Source: Triglochin maritima
Lineage: Eukaryota > Streptophyta > Magnoliopsida > Alismatales > Juncaginaceae
Assembly (NCBI GenBank): GCA_963682175.1
Contig: OY821775.1
Coordinates: forward strand, 33,230,053 to 33,294,052
Direction: 5' to 3'
Length of the DNA stretch: 64,000 bases
This document shows, piece after piece, positions 34,989 through 46,464 of this stretch. The notes under the pieces were generated by a model. That model made no database searches and was not told where the DNA came from. It worked only from the letters and a program-made list of their open reading frames with translations. Within the stretch, counting starts at the first letter, position 1, and each line of letters opens with the position of its first letter. Position numbers and translations under genes: made by a program.

Positions 34989-37978
34989 ATGGCTGCTAAT
35001 TTCCGTGAGGAGGAGCAGTTGCTGGACCCGCCCGCTCCACCTGTTCTTCCAGTTGTCGTTCCCATACCTCTTCGTGATCGATGCTACTCGAGCCGTACCG
35101 CTCTACCCTCATGCATCATATTACCAGAGGCTAATGGGAACCATTTTGAGGTTAAGCCTCAATTCATTTCCATGCTCCCTCATTTCACTGGGAAAGGTGA
35201 CCCCTATATCTTTCTCAGGGAATTTGAGGAGGTCTGTGCTATATTCAAGCTGCAACAACTTAGCACAGACTCCATCCATCTTAGGCTCATTCCTTTTGCA
35301 CTAAAGGATGACACCAAGAAGTGGTTGTACAACAACCAGGCGAATTCCTTTAGGACTTGGGACGAGTTTCAATCTGCATTCCTCAAGAAGTACTTTCCTA
35401 ATCATCGGACTCAAAAATTGAGGAACGAAATCAATTCGTTCTGTCAACATGAGACCGAACCATTTCATGCATATCTTGAGAGGTTCAAAGAGCTACTATC
35501 CTCGTGCCCTCACCATGGCATTGAGTTGTGGCGTCTTTGTCAGATTGTGTATGAGGGTCTTCACATCCCGTCCAGAACGCTCCTTGAGTCCATGTGTCAA
35601 GGAGAGTTCTTGGGAAAGGATGAAAGGGAGGCATGGGCCTTCCTAGAAGACCTCGCTGAGAAAACCATGCAATGGGAGAGTGTGAGGGAACCACCTGCAT
35701 CATCTAGTATAGGAGCGAGGATCGCGAATGCAAACTCGACTAGATCGGGTACCGCATTTGCTATCGATACCACTACGGCCACCGAGGCGCGCATGACGGC
35801 CTTAATGCGCCGTATGGATTCGATTGAGCTCCAAAACTAACAAAGTGCACCTCACATGTCCACATCTGGTCCAGTTCCTTGTCATTCATGTGGTAGGATA
35901 GGTCATGTAGAGAGCGAGTGTGAGTCCATTCCTCCTGAGATGGAGTGTGTCAACGCAATCTATGACAGAGCTAGGAATGACCCATACTCATCATCTTATA
36001 ACCCTGGATGGAGGAACCACCCCAATTTTTCATGGAACCAAAATAATGCCCCGGGTGGTCCTTCAAACTCGTTTAGACCACCTTACCAATCACACCAACC
36101 TCCCATGCATGCACAATCCTATCAGCCACCCCAAGTGCAAACCACCAATCAATCGGGTGTCCCAAATTCCAACAATATGGAAACCCGATTCAATTTGCTT
36201 GAGACCTTGACTCGTGGACTTGAAAACTCAATGAAATTTTTTATGTCATCCACAAGTCAAGTTCTCACTTCAAATCAGCAGACCATGAAATCTCTAGAGC
36301 TTTAGATGGGCCAATTGGCTCAGTCTGTACATGAAAGAGAGAAAGGGTCTTTTCCTAGCCAGCCTGAGGCTACCCCCCGCATGTACCAACAACAACAAAT
36401 GCAAAATGAGAATGTGGTACCTCGGGGGAGGCAAGTGAACCATGTGGAGGAACCTGTTCACCATGTCAATTCCATTGTGACCTTAAGGAATGGAAAACAG
36501 GTTGACAATCACATTTCCTTGCCACACCCACCACCATCTATGCAGCCCCTCAGTGAGAATGGTGGTGAAGAAGAAGTTGAGGGTGAGGGTAATACACCAA
36601 GGCTTCCTTCTCAGGCACAACAGAAAACCTACCTGCCAAAAGCTCCCTATCCAAGTAGGTTAAACAAAAAGCAGAGTGACAACATGGACAAGATATTAGA
36701 GGTGTTTAAGCAAGTGAAGGTTAACATCCCCTTGTTGGATGTCATCCAACAAATACCTCAATATGCCAAAGTGTTGAAGGATCTCTGCACAACCAAGAGG
36801 AAGACCAATGCTCCTAAGAAAGCATTCTTGGCTGCAAATATCAGCTCACTTTTGTCCAATCCCACCTACACAAAATACAAGGACCCTGGGTGTCCTACTA
36901 TTCAGTGTACGGTAGGGGGCACTAGACTGAGCAATGTTTTGCTTGATTTAGGATCAGCGGTCAACCTCCTCCCATTCTCTGTTTATCAACAGTTGAACTT
37001 GGGAGAATTGAAACCAACGAAGATCACCCTCCAATTGGCGGATAGATCCATTCGTATTCCCATGGGGATTATCGAGGATGTGCTTATCAAAGTTGGAGAT
37101 TTTATATTTCCAGTCGATTTTGTTGTCCTCGATACCAATCCTATTGCGAACACCCACTCTCAAGTACCTTTGATTTTGGGTAGACCATTTCTGGCAACCT
37201 CCAATGCCTTGATTAATTGTAGAAATGGTCTCATGAAGCTCTCATTCGGTAACATGAGTGTCGAGTTTCATGTGTTCAACTCTGGTAGGCAACAGGAACC
37301 CATGGATGAACCTTTAAATCTCAATCTCATCCACCAATTGGAGAAAACACCACAGAATCAACGAACACCCCTAACCCCAATGCAATCCGTTGAGAATGAT
37401 CGTGGGCCCAGCGAAAACCATTGCCTGTCTTCGCAATGCAACAGAGTGAGCTGGCCTCGAACATGAATGTCCAAAGGGAGTGTTCGTTGCATGATTCAGT
37501 TGAGAGTAGTAGTGAGAGTGAGACACCTCATCATATGCCTATACCAGAAGGTGTCTCTACCTCATGTCCCATGGCCATTGAGCCATTTGAGCTTCATATT
37601 GACTCCAACAAGGACCCACCTATGACCGAGCTTATGCTTGATGATCTAAATGATGGTGGGAGGTCCTTGTTGGATGACTTGGGGAGAAGCCCCATTTTTA
37701 GTGATGCAAGTCTGCTGCATCCATCGAATGAGCCTGAGGAACTCATTCCGATGCACCCGCCTATTGGTTGGAGGGTTTTCTTCGATGAGCAATTAAACCC
37801 TAGTGAGGCAACACAACTTCATTCTTTGTTGCCCACACCCAACCAATATCATGAGGGGTTCAAGCCTTTCAGCTTTGACCTTTCACCCCGCATGACACCT
37901 CAGAGTACCAGTGGAGTTTGCCCATCTCGGCAAGTCTTTGGTCCTCAAAACATGATGTTCTCATTTGATGTTCCTTGA
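34989..37978 (+). pseudogene. Athila-type Gag-protease with C-terminal tail, three lesions
   Basis: Gag (Retrotrans_gag, PF03732) builds the particle and the protease would process it. Visible in order: the capsid-type region (HFTGKGDPYIFLREFEEVC, FFP-like KKYFPNH, CPHHGIELWRLCQ), a CCHC knuckle (CHSCGRIGHVESEC, 35880-35921), a Gln/Pro-rich stretch, the retropepsin (LLDLGSAVNLLP near 36940, PLILGRPFL near 37170), and a tail of about 180 residues ending at 37978 with MHPPIGWRVFFDE. The lesions are TAA at 35838-35840, TAG at 36303-36305 and a one-base deletion near 37407. The sister copy at 58424-61412 has CAA- and CAG-type codons at the two stop sites. No RT or integrase follows. Confidence 0.85.
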
Positions 37979-39586
37979 CCAAATGATTATGAGAATATCT
38001 TGGTTGATGTATATATCTTGTTAAAAAAAAAGAAGAAAAAAAAAGAAAAAGAAAAAAAAGAAAAAAAAGAAAAAAAACAAAATAATAAAAGACTCCTTCA
38101 GTGAGCATTGATTGTTGTGGGCCCAACCCTTGTGTACTTGGGCCCCAATTTCTTCACGTATTTATCTCCCTTCTTCAGCTTCTCACAGGTTTTGATGGAA
38201 TTTGGGTTTGTGTCCATCAACATGACCCCGAACGTCCCTTTGTACTTCATGTTGGTGAGATCGTTCCTTTTTCATGCATGTATCCATGTAGTATCTTGTT
38301 CACATTCATTGAGGACAATGCATGAAGTAGGTGTGGGGGGGTATTTTACGTGTGTACATAGTCGAGTCTTTTTCGTTTGGTTTTATTTTCGTTTGTTTGT
38401 ACTGCTAGGGTCATGTTAGTGTGCCGCATTTAACATTGATATATCTGCTTGTCATGATCCTTGGGTGACTTGTCTTCTTTTGCTTGCCGAGTGCTTTAAA
38501 ATTTTCACATTTCTTTCAAAATCTTCATGTGTTTGCGAAAGAAAATGTTTTTGTGGGTTTTGCGTGTGTTTAGCATGTGCAAAACCGTTGAGAGGCAAAG
38601 TAAAAAGAAAGCTGCCAAAATTGTCTTGAACTTGATGCATTAGGATTTCTAGTTTAATGGCTTTAGGTCTTGTCGAGTCGTTAGGATGCACCCTGGTTTT
38701 CCCTCAGGGGGCGTGTAATCATAGGGTTTCAGTACTCAAACATTTAAAGAAGTCCACCCTGAACCTAGTGAGTCAAATAATTCGTGTTTGTGAGTATAAG
38801 GAAGTTTGTCGTAGTCGAGGGCCCTTAATCTCTTTTTGTGAAACTTAAGTGTAGGGGTTTTGGTTCCCATATAGATAAATAAGTGGTGTTCTCTCTTCTC
38901 GCACGGCTCCTATCACTCGGGAAAGTAGGTCTGAGGGGAGTTTGTGCCTGGTGCTTTCGAGTCATCTGACTTGGGATGCGCCGACCGAACTCCCGTTACA
39001 CGGGTGGTAGGGATCGCCCTATGTGGAGATTTGGGGGAAGGTGTACGTGATAGTGTAAGTCCTCATAGGCAATGATGCACGAAACCTGACCCTGGGAGAA
39101 TCAAACACCAACCAATAAAATGCTCCAAAACAAAAAGAAAAAAAAAGAAGAAGAAAAAAAAAGCAAATAAGAACCAAAATGGACTTTACACATTGTATCA
39201 CATTCAGAAGTTAAGGTTGCCCATGTCTTTCACTTAAGTCCTTAACTAACTCTCATGAATAATTCATTAGGCTAGGTGTGTGGACGGATTAGATATATAG
39301 AGTCGACACGTAGTATTATCGTGTCCCATGATCGACAAAATAAGTCCAACGAGTCGTGTAGCTAGATTGATTAATGCATCTTGTTCGGATTTTGTGGGTA
39401 TATCCGCTGAAAACCCTCAGGAGACAACACTCCTCCTCCTTGGCGACAAGGAGGTTTAACGGCTTGTTGCACGTGCTAAGTGCAACCGTGATTCCTACGA
39501 AAGTGCGTTAGGATTTCTTGTTTTTCGCATGCTTTTCTCTTTCTTTGTTTTGCTCGGGACTAGCAAAAGTTAGGTGTGGGGGTATT
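37979..39586 (+). other. 3' noncoding region, type B1
   Basis: It starts with a 65-bp A/G run (38021-38087), then about 1.5 kb that closely follows 21781-23283 and, inverted, 56935-58330. No gene is seen. It ends in AGGTGTGGGGGTATT, the polypurine tract. Confidence 0.75.
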
Positions 39587-40969
39587 TGATTGACATCATT
39601 TCATGCTCATATTTGTATCTTATATCCATTATCTTTCACCTAAACAATGCTATGTCACGAGTTTTATGTTTAGTTTTCAGGAATAAATAGGTTTGAAGAG
39701 ATGAAGCATAAAAGGACCCAAAAGCTGGAAAAAAGGACTGAATTGTGAGATCTGGGGACCAAGATGCAAGGAAGAAGGACCTGATTGCAAGACAGAAGGA
39801 CCTAAGAGCAAATCAGAATACTCCTCACCATCATGGGGAGTATTTTGGCAATTCTATTCGGGTCGGAGCTCCAACATGCAAACTAGATGCATCAAATACC
39901 AACAAAGCCTTCCAGAAAAGCCCACAAGAAATTCCAGAGCGGTCCAAGACCGCTAATTGGCGGTCACTTTTCGCCCAAATGCGCTCAAATTTCTCCAGCA
40001 CATGTATTAGAGGATGTTTAGGCTATGTGTGGTATCTGTTTAGTCCCACATTGGGGGATTGTCCCGGATTAGCTTTTTCCATGCCTATAAATAGAACTCT
40101 TCACCTCCTTTTGTAATCACTCCATATTTTAAGTGACTATTCTTCCTACTAGAAGTGAGGCCTTGAAGCACACACTAAAGTAGGAGGATGCTACTTTTAA
40201 TGTGAGTCATTTTATTAATAAAGTTTTGTGTTTCTTTCATTGTTTGTTTCTGCTTCTTTTATAGTTTGTGCATGTTTTAGTTTAATCGTCTTTCATTTCT
40301 AGCTTAGTTTTAATATGCTTTCTTTGCTTAGTTTAATAATTAGTGTAATGTTTAGTGAGTAGTTCCATCCCCTTTAGGGGGTGGAGTAGATGTACATACA
40401 TGCATTAGAGAATGAGATGAATGCTTTAATTTCAATGTGTTGATTAAACATGAATGTATGCTTGCTTGTTTAGGATAGAATTTATAACTTGATGAGTTTT
40501 GCCAAAATGATTAGACACCTCTCATGCTTGTTTAGGTTCTGAAATAAACACCTTGCATATGTAAATGTTAATCAACCAAGTTGGTGAATAGATTGATAGG
40601 TTTTGCCATAACCTTTAGACACTTCCTATGCTTGATAAACACCACATTCATGTGCTTAAAGAATGTATTCTACACCCACCTCTTTGCTTGTGTGTACTCA
40701 CTCCACCCCTTAGGGGTTTTCCATTCCTGAAATTCAAGCATTCTTGTTTTGTTCTTAGCTTAGTTGTCATTTCATTGTTTGTTTCTTTCGTTCGCATTTC
40801 ATACTGCTTAGCGTAGGTTAGTGTAGAGTAGCATAAACATCTTTCTCCCCCTATTTTTGACACTTGATTTCGTACAAGCAAGAGGCTACTCACCTCCTTG
40901 AGGACGACCCGTACTTGCCACCGCTTCATCACGGTCGTGCACTTGCGGTTTAAAATAAAACGTTCAACA
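39587..40969 (+). repeat. 3' LTR, Athila-like type B1
   Basis: 1383 bp, colinear with 32407-33789. The TATA box is at 40086-40093 and the palindrome at 39948-39965. It ends ..CGTTCAACA next to TGTAT. Confidence 0.93.
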
Positions 40970-40974
40970 TGTAT

Positions 40975-41069
40975 CTACTAGTCTTATGGTAGCTGACCCT
41001 CTTACCAAGGCTATAGCTAAGGACTCGTTTGTGTCTCATGTGAAGTCCTTAGGCTTACGCAGACTTTGA
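40975..41069 (+). pseudogene. C-terminal end of copia RNase H, separated by insertion
   Basis: The frame cut at 32406 resumes here and reads SLMVADPLTKAIAKDSF.. to a TGA at 41067-41069. ADPLTK is the conserved end of copia RNase H. This confirms that the Athila-like element inserted inside the gene. Confidence 0.85.
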
Positions 41070-42328
41070 TGTGTTGGCATGTCTAACTTCCTTTTATGAG
41101 TGATTGTGTTTTTCGTTTCGACTATATCTGTTTGGTTGATGTAGTTGTTCTAGCATAAAATATTATTCTGTCAATAGGTTGAAGAATGCTTACTCACACG
41201 AACATTCGCCTCTGGCGCTTTTGGTAGCGAGCAGAGATGAGACTGATCATGAGGAGATCTTGTATGATAGATCCATAATAGTTCATGATAGGACAGTCGC
41301 CTTGATTAGGAATCAAGATGAGATCCTCTATGTTGGTGAGGATTGACATGAATGTTCCCATGATTCATGTGACCTATAGAAGCCAAGTGCGAGCATCGCA
41401 TGTGGCGCCAGGTGACACCTGTATGGTGTTAAGGCGACAATGATGAAGCTCAGGTCAGACGGAGAGGGGGTGCGACTGGACTAAGACTTGTATGGTGTTG
41501 AGAGACAAACATACTGTTGTGTACAGTATGATCCACCATAGCATGTTTATCATACAATATGTGCTGAGCGACCATTTGGAAGTGAAAGGATGGATCCCTG
41601 CTCCTTCACTGTGTGAGTCCAAGACTTGATTGTCATTTAGTTGCCCTCAGTGACCTCCGACGACACCATGAAGCAAAGAGTTGATGTGGCTACTTCGGGG
41701 TGTTATCTATGACCATGAGAGATTCGGTCTAAAGAGGCATCTTTGGGAAAGGAGTCAACTCTGAGTGTAATGGTGGTCTGGGGCGAAGGGAAAGGTTTGA
41801 CTCGACTGCACTAAAAGTATTTGCTGGGCCCAACTGTATTGGATACAGTAGCAAGTACCTTAAGGACAAGAAGGTATTCTCTCCGAGGGATCGAGATACC
41901 GTTCATGTCAAGTGAGATTCTGAGTAAACCTGGGGAACAGTGATGTGCATTTGACTGCTTAATTGTTATTTTTGTGAGGATGTTGTCATTCTGGCCTTCT
42001 AGTAAGGTTTCTAGTTTGAGACTCCTAAATTGCAGGTGCATCACCGGTCGCACGACCCATTTGTCCGTATGATCGGAAGAGTACATGTGTCGGGGACACA
42101 TATGGTCTTGTATCACGGATACATGATCAGAGACTTGCGTATTGTGGATGCATTCTTGGAAGAGAGAAATAGTTGTATATATCAGGGATGTATACATATG
42201 TGTCAGGGACACATGAAGAGGTGACACATTGCCATCTTATGATTGTATGTATCGGGGATATATACGTATGTGTCAGGGACACAAAAGAAGATGACGTGTT
42301 GTTGACGTGCTATTGTGCAAGTGGGAGA
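41070..42328 (+). other. 3' noncoding region of the copia element
   Basis: 1.25 kb without a gene between the pol stop and the 3' LTR. It ends in CAAGTGGGAGA (42318-42328), the polypurine tract. Its last 250 bp hold six imperfect palindromes of the TGTGTC..GACACA kind. Confidence 0.7.
42085..42283. repeat. Six imperfect palindromes, TGTRTC-GGG-GAYACA type
   Basis: They lie at 42085-42101, 42109-42123, 42174-42196, 42199-42213, 42244-42266 and 42269-42283. Each pairs TGTGTC or TGTATC with GACACA or GATACA around a centre such as AGG or GGG, so each can form a short hairpin in RNA. They end 35 bp before the polypurine tract. Confidence 0.7.
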
Positions 42329-42723
42329 TATTAGATTAATCTAAGGATTAAGATGATGTTTGCCCAAAGCACTGACACGTGGCACACTCTCATTGGTTGA
42401 GCATTAGGGTTTTGGGTAGGGCCATCTATATAAGGAGGGGAGCCTCCCATTGGATGGACTAATTCTTGTGTGCAAACCCTAGCCTCCACCCTAACCCTAG
42501 CCGCCCTCTCCCTCTCTCTCCCATTCGTCCCTCCACATCCACCAAGCCAATCTGTAGACTCTTGGGTTGTGGACTCGTGCTCGTGATTCTTCTCCAAGAG
42601 AGTAGAAGACCGACCGGTGCTACAGAGCATTCCGTGAACTGATCGTCGATCCATTCCACTGCCACAGGTTCTCTCCACCAAAGGTAATTCTGAACCTGTA
42701 GATTCAATCGTAGGTTGCTAACA
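42329..42723 (+). repeat. 3' LTR of the copia element
   Basis: 395 bp, colinear with 24734-25122 except for a 6-bp insertion near 42583-42592 and about 15 substitutions. It starts TATTAGATTAATC and ends ..TTGCTAACA, followed by TGTAT. Confidence 0.9.
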
Positions 42724-43440
42724 TGTATAGGATCGAAATGGCCCTAATTGATCTAATCAAATTTGTCTAATCTTTACTTAAAAGTGCAGTGGAAAGAATA
42801 ATTAAACAAGTAAAGAAAGACAATGCAAACCACAATGAAGACGTTGGTTTTATAGAGGTTCGGCCTCCCGCCTACTTCCTTTCTTGCAAGCGTAGCGAGC
42901 TCCGCCTACGTCTTCACTATCCAATCTCGTTACGTCTTGAGATTAAGCCTTTACAATTCAAGTTCGTGAACAACCCTCAGCGAACTCGGATCCTCCCCTG
43001 ACAACCCGAGACAGATGCTTCAGGATTCCACCAAAACCGTTACAAGATGCCTCGGGCTTTCACCGAGACCTTTGCTTCTTTGACAATTGAGGTTGAGTTA
43101 TTCAAACACTCTCTAACTTGAGCACAATTTGAGTAGGATGTGGAATTGATCAAAGGTGTGAAGTTTAGGCTCTTGAGCGTAGATTGGGATTTGAAGATTG
43201 GGAGAAGTCTCTCTAGTGTATGGAGCAAATTATTACGACATATTGATTTTGTTATTTTACCACATGTATATTTTTTCATAAGACATGAACTTAAAACATC
43301 ATATAAAATATAAAATCACATCTCTTGTTTCCCAATTTTGAGGTGTGACTTATAGGAGCATCTAAGTTATGTTGGCAATAATATTAACCATTTAATATCA
43401 TAAACTATAAACGGTATCTAGCTACACATTATAGTTACCC
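42724..43440 (-). repeat. Mosaic copia LTR, minus orientation
   Basis: 42724-43228 follows the R/U5 side of the LTR at 619-1130, including ACATGC-type and TTTTATAGAGGTTCGGC blocks, CTCCGCCTACGTCTTCACTATCCA, and GAGTAGGATG..AATTGATCAA. From about 43229 it switches to sequence related to 7940-8140. The palindrome-rich part is missing at the join. The copia element at 24734 inserted at its very first bases (TGTAT). Confidence 0.6.
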
Positions 43441-43860
43441 AACAATTTCATTATCGTCATCCTGCACAACAAACACATTCATCCTGCACAACACTTACAT
43501 CCACAATCATACACAAATACAACTAATTTCATTCACAGCACATTCATCCCGCACAATCATACACAAATTAAACTAATTTCATTCACTGTCATTTATATTT
43601 CACAAATTCATAAACAGAATCATTAACAAAGAAGTTTGATCATATTAAAGTAAAAAATGTATTCAAACAATGTTAGTTCAATAACATGTTGGTAATACAA
43701 AGAATGTCGTTCAATGAAATTGCATGTTTAATTACAAAGAATGTGGTTCATGATATTAGAACATGTTAGTTCATTAACATGTTGGTAACAAAGTAGCGAG
43801 CCCATCGTTTGGGAGTATCATCGAGCCCTGTTGCGATTAGGGATCACTATTCTTTTGGAA
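43441..43860. repeat. Short direct repeats, possible CACTA subterminal region
   Basis: ACAATCATACACAAAT followed by CTAATTTCATTCAC occurs at 43503 and 43553 (50-bp period). CATGTTAGTTCA followed by TAACATGTTGGTAA occurs near 43670 and 43764. Clustered short repeats next to the end are typical of CACTA elements, whose remnant follows on the minus strand. No CACTA terminal inverted repeat was identified. Confidence 0.4.
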
Positions 43861-44039
43861 GACCAATAAAATTCAAGTACACAATATATATATGTAAGTA
43901 ATGAAGCTTACTCCCATTGCATGTCAGGTTATGCCCGTATTTTTGGTAGTCGTTCTTCCATCAACCATTTTTTAAAACTCCATTGTCCTGAGTAACATGA
44001 GTTATTCAATATGAAGTCGATAATACTAAAACAATACAT

Positions 44040-44890
44040 GAATTACAAATATGATGATTAAAACGAACTTATAGATTTACAAGTTTCTTTAAGGATGGCG
44101 TTGGTGTAGTGGACACCAAAGGATAAAACCAATATGTAGAATTAGCTTCAGGGCATATAACGTCAAGCTTCCAATGAGCTCTGATTGTATATATAATTAT
44201 AAGTTTATTACAAAATCAAATTCTAATTACTTTCAATTTACAAATTACCTCTCATGATGAGGGGACATATAATATTTTCCCCCCTGTTCTTTCATAACAT
44301 TCGCAAGCTCACCCGAATTATCATCATTCACGTATATGAAAGTAGATGGACACAGTCCAAAGACTTTATCCTCGGGAAAAACTGACCTTCTGGGGTCATA
44401 AAGATGTCTACAAAGTAAAAATTACGTTCTGTTATAATTACGATAATATTGTTCAATACATTTCATCTTATACACAAGATAACACTTACTTCGCCTACAC
44501 GTCGATAATTGACACGCACAATTAATCCGTTGCTAGGAATTGCATGACATCCTTTCTGTCGAGATATAGATCCGATGGGAAACCTTTAACCTCCCCCAAA
44601 CAACAAGTAGTTAAGGATTGTGATTCCCTAACTAGCATTATTTGATACAACATATTGCACCTATTGGGTAGCAAATTAATGTTTATCGAAGGTTGGTTGT
44701 TTGAACCTTTGGTGGATAGGCTTCCAACAACCTTACTGATATATATAAATGCATTAGAAATATAATTATTAACAAAATAATAATTTATTTGTTTTCAAAA
44801 TTTAAGGATACCTCATGTGTGTCATGAAGCTCTACTAGATGACGAGGCCACCTCATGAACACCAACATCTAAACAATTCCCCACCATGAC
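44040..44890 (-). pseudogene. CACTA ORF C-terminus with Ulp1-like (C48) protease domain
   Basis: Reading minus, 44640-44540 gives FPSDLYLDRKDVMQFLATD, 44400-44240 gives LYDPRRSVFPEDKVFGLC and further coding-like sequence, and 44196-44120 gives AHWKLDVICPEANSTYWFYPL. The last matches the catalytic-histidine strand (HWxLxVIxP) of C48 peptidases carried by many plant CACTA elements. The pieces are in different frames, separated by AT-rich stretches that are probably introns, and stops occur. It is unlikely to be active. Confidence 0.6.
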
Positions 44891-44892
44891 CT

Positions 44893-46381
44893 TCACGACT
44901 CCCTCTTCCACATCTTTAAAGTGGTGTTTAGAGAGGTTATAACTATTCCGTGTCCCACCAATCTTCGGTCAGGGTCTTCAACAAATAGACGAAATCTACT
45001 GCCATCCTCCAATTTACCAAGCGAGGGTCCACCTACGAGGACCAATTCTCGAGAATGAACAGTGAAATCAGATGGTCGGTCGGAGTTGACTACTGGCTGC
45101 ACAGAAGGAGTTGTCACCGGGGAAGAAGTAGGTAAATCACAATCCAATCTCTCCATAACAAGTTGCAATTTATTTTGCAAATCTAAAATTTGTTGCTCGC
45201 ATTTTTTATGAACTGTCAACGAATTTGGGTGATTAGTCTTTCTATAATATTGTCGCAGTCCAACCCTACTCTGTACTCCCCACCCTGTACATGACCAGGA
45301 TATTCGTCATTTCCCAAGGCTTCGCGTAGAATGTCATTCCGACTGTCTGAAACAAAATCACCTTGGGATTCTCTCAACTTCAACGACTCCTAAAGTTTTA
45401 AAAAAATTGTTACAAACAATTGAAAAATATAAATTTAGTGAATGTGATTTAATGACTATACAAGTGATACAACTTACTATCTTCGAGCCGACCACTTGCG
45501 AATCGTCTGTGACATACTCCCCTTTGTAGTTTATGCTCACTCTCTTCCGAGAATCACATCGAGCTACGGGGGAAGGAGGAGAGAAGTTGCTTGTTTGCTC
45601 TTCACTCCAACCAGAGGCAATTGATTTTTGTTTCTTCAGAGCCAATTTTTCAGCCATCATTTTTTCTTCTAATTTTTGGTATCCCGATCGAGACATACGA
45701 TGACGATACTTGTTATAAGATCGACTTTTTGATTTTTTGCTCGAAGGGCCTAGAACCAATTTTATTAGATTATCATTTAAAGAAATAACTTAATAAGTTC
45801 ATATTCTCAATTAATCTCAGTTACCTGAAACTCTGGGGTTTCTCTTGATTTTTGGAATTGATCCCATGTACTCAGAGTAATGTAGTTATTGTAATCACAT
45901 GGATTACTGTCATGATAATCTCCGAATATCCACTTGTTTGTTAACTTTGTCTTGAAGTCCGTCCAACAGACCAACACGTATTTCATCCACTTTTTCTTCA
46001 AAGGGGCAGGGTTGGGAACTCAAACTTGCTTATAACACGCTACTATTTTCAATTTCTATAAATTAAGAGTTTGACTAAAACTAAAGAACATTATAATGGA
46101 CTCATTACCTGCATGTCATCCCAAATGGTGTCTTTGAGCTTCTAATCAACTTCAGTACAATTCGACAAATATACGTCAATTTTGGACCTCGCTAGGCTCC
46201 CCACATAACTATACCAGTGATCGAATATCATGCCTATTGACTCAAGATGACTATCAAACTGGATTGGATTATCGTCTCTATTCCTTTTGCCCACGAATTT
46301 TTTCATGAGAGTAGGACCTCGTGAACTTTAAGTCTTCGAGTCCTCAGACTCTGATGGAGTGGGTTTCTTTTTTGGATCCAT
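44893..46381 (-). pseudogene. CACTA TNP1-type protein (Transposase_24 region), broken
   Basis: An ATG at 46381 (minus) starts MDPKKKPTPSES, with an in-frame TAA after 17 residues. The same frame goes on as RGPTLMKKFVGKR and further to WDDMQ, the usual N-terminal block of plant CACTA second ORFs. Then 46001-45807 gives KKKWMKYV and W.DFKTKLTNKWI (Transposase_24, PF03004), 45759-45358 gives a basic, coiled-coil-like part (YRHRMSRSGYQKLEEKM), and 45219-44893 gives a leucine-rich part plus a DGSRFRLFVEDPDRRLVGHG block. The gaps have intron-like AT-rich sequence. I infer one multi-exon gene leading into the C48 domain. Confidence 0.65.
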
Positions 46382-46464
46382 GATACTATAATAAGTAAAA
46401 TCATGACATTAAAAAGTAAAATCAAGACATTAAATGGTTATTATTGAAAAAATGTTTTGGACCT

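Larger units (their letters stand above)
32407..40969 (+). mobile_element. Full-length Athila-like gag-protease element (type B1), TSD TGTAT
   Basis: 8563 bp with two 1383-bp LTRs (32407-33789 and 39587-40969), bounded by TGTAT at 32402-32406 and 40970-40974. It carries a tRNA-Asp-type primer site, a leader, one gag-protease gene with a C-terminal tail, and 1.6 kb of 3' noncoding sequence. There is no RT, RNase H or integrase. By eye the LTRs differ at about 30 sites (about 2%), less than the host copia LTRs, which agrees with it being the later insertion. Confidence 0.93.
24734..42723 (+). mobile_element. Ty1/copia retrotransposon carrying two nested insertions, TSD TGTAT
   Basis: Short LTRs (24734-25122 and 42329-42723) and TGTAT at 24729-24733 and 42724-42728 define it. 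Without the inserts (29545-30953 plus its duplicated GAGGC, and 32407-40969 plus its duplicated TGTAT) it would be about 8 kb. The order gag, protease, integrase, RT, RNase H is copia-type. All of pol is present but broken by frameshifts, stops and the insertions. It has an unusually long leader (1.9 kb) and 3' noncoding region (1.25 kb). Its LTRs differ at about 4% of sites by eye. Confidence 0.9.
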
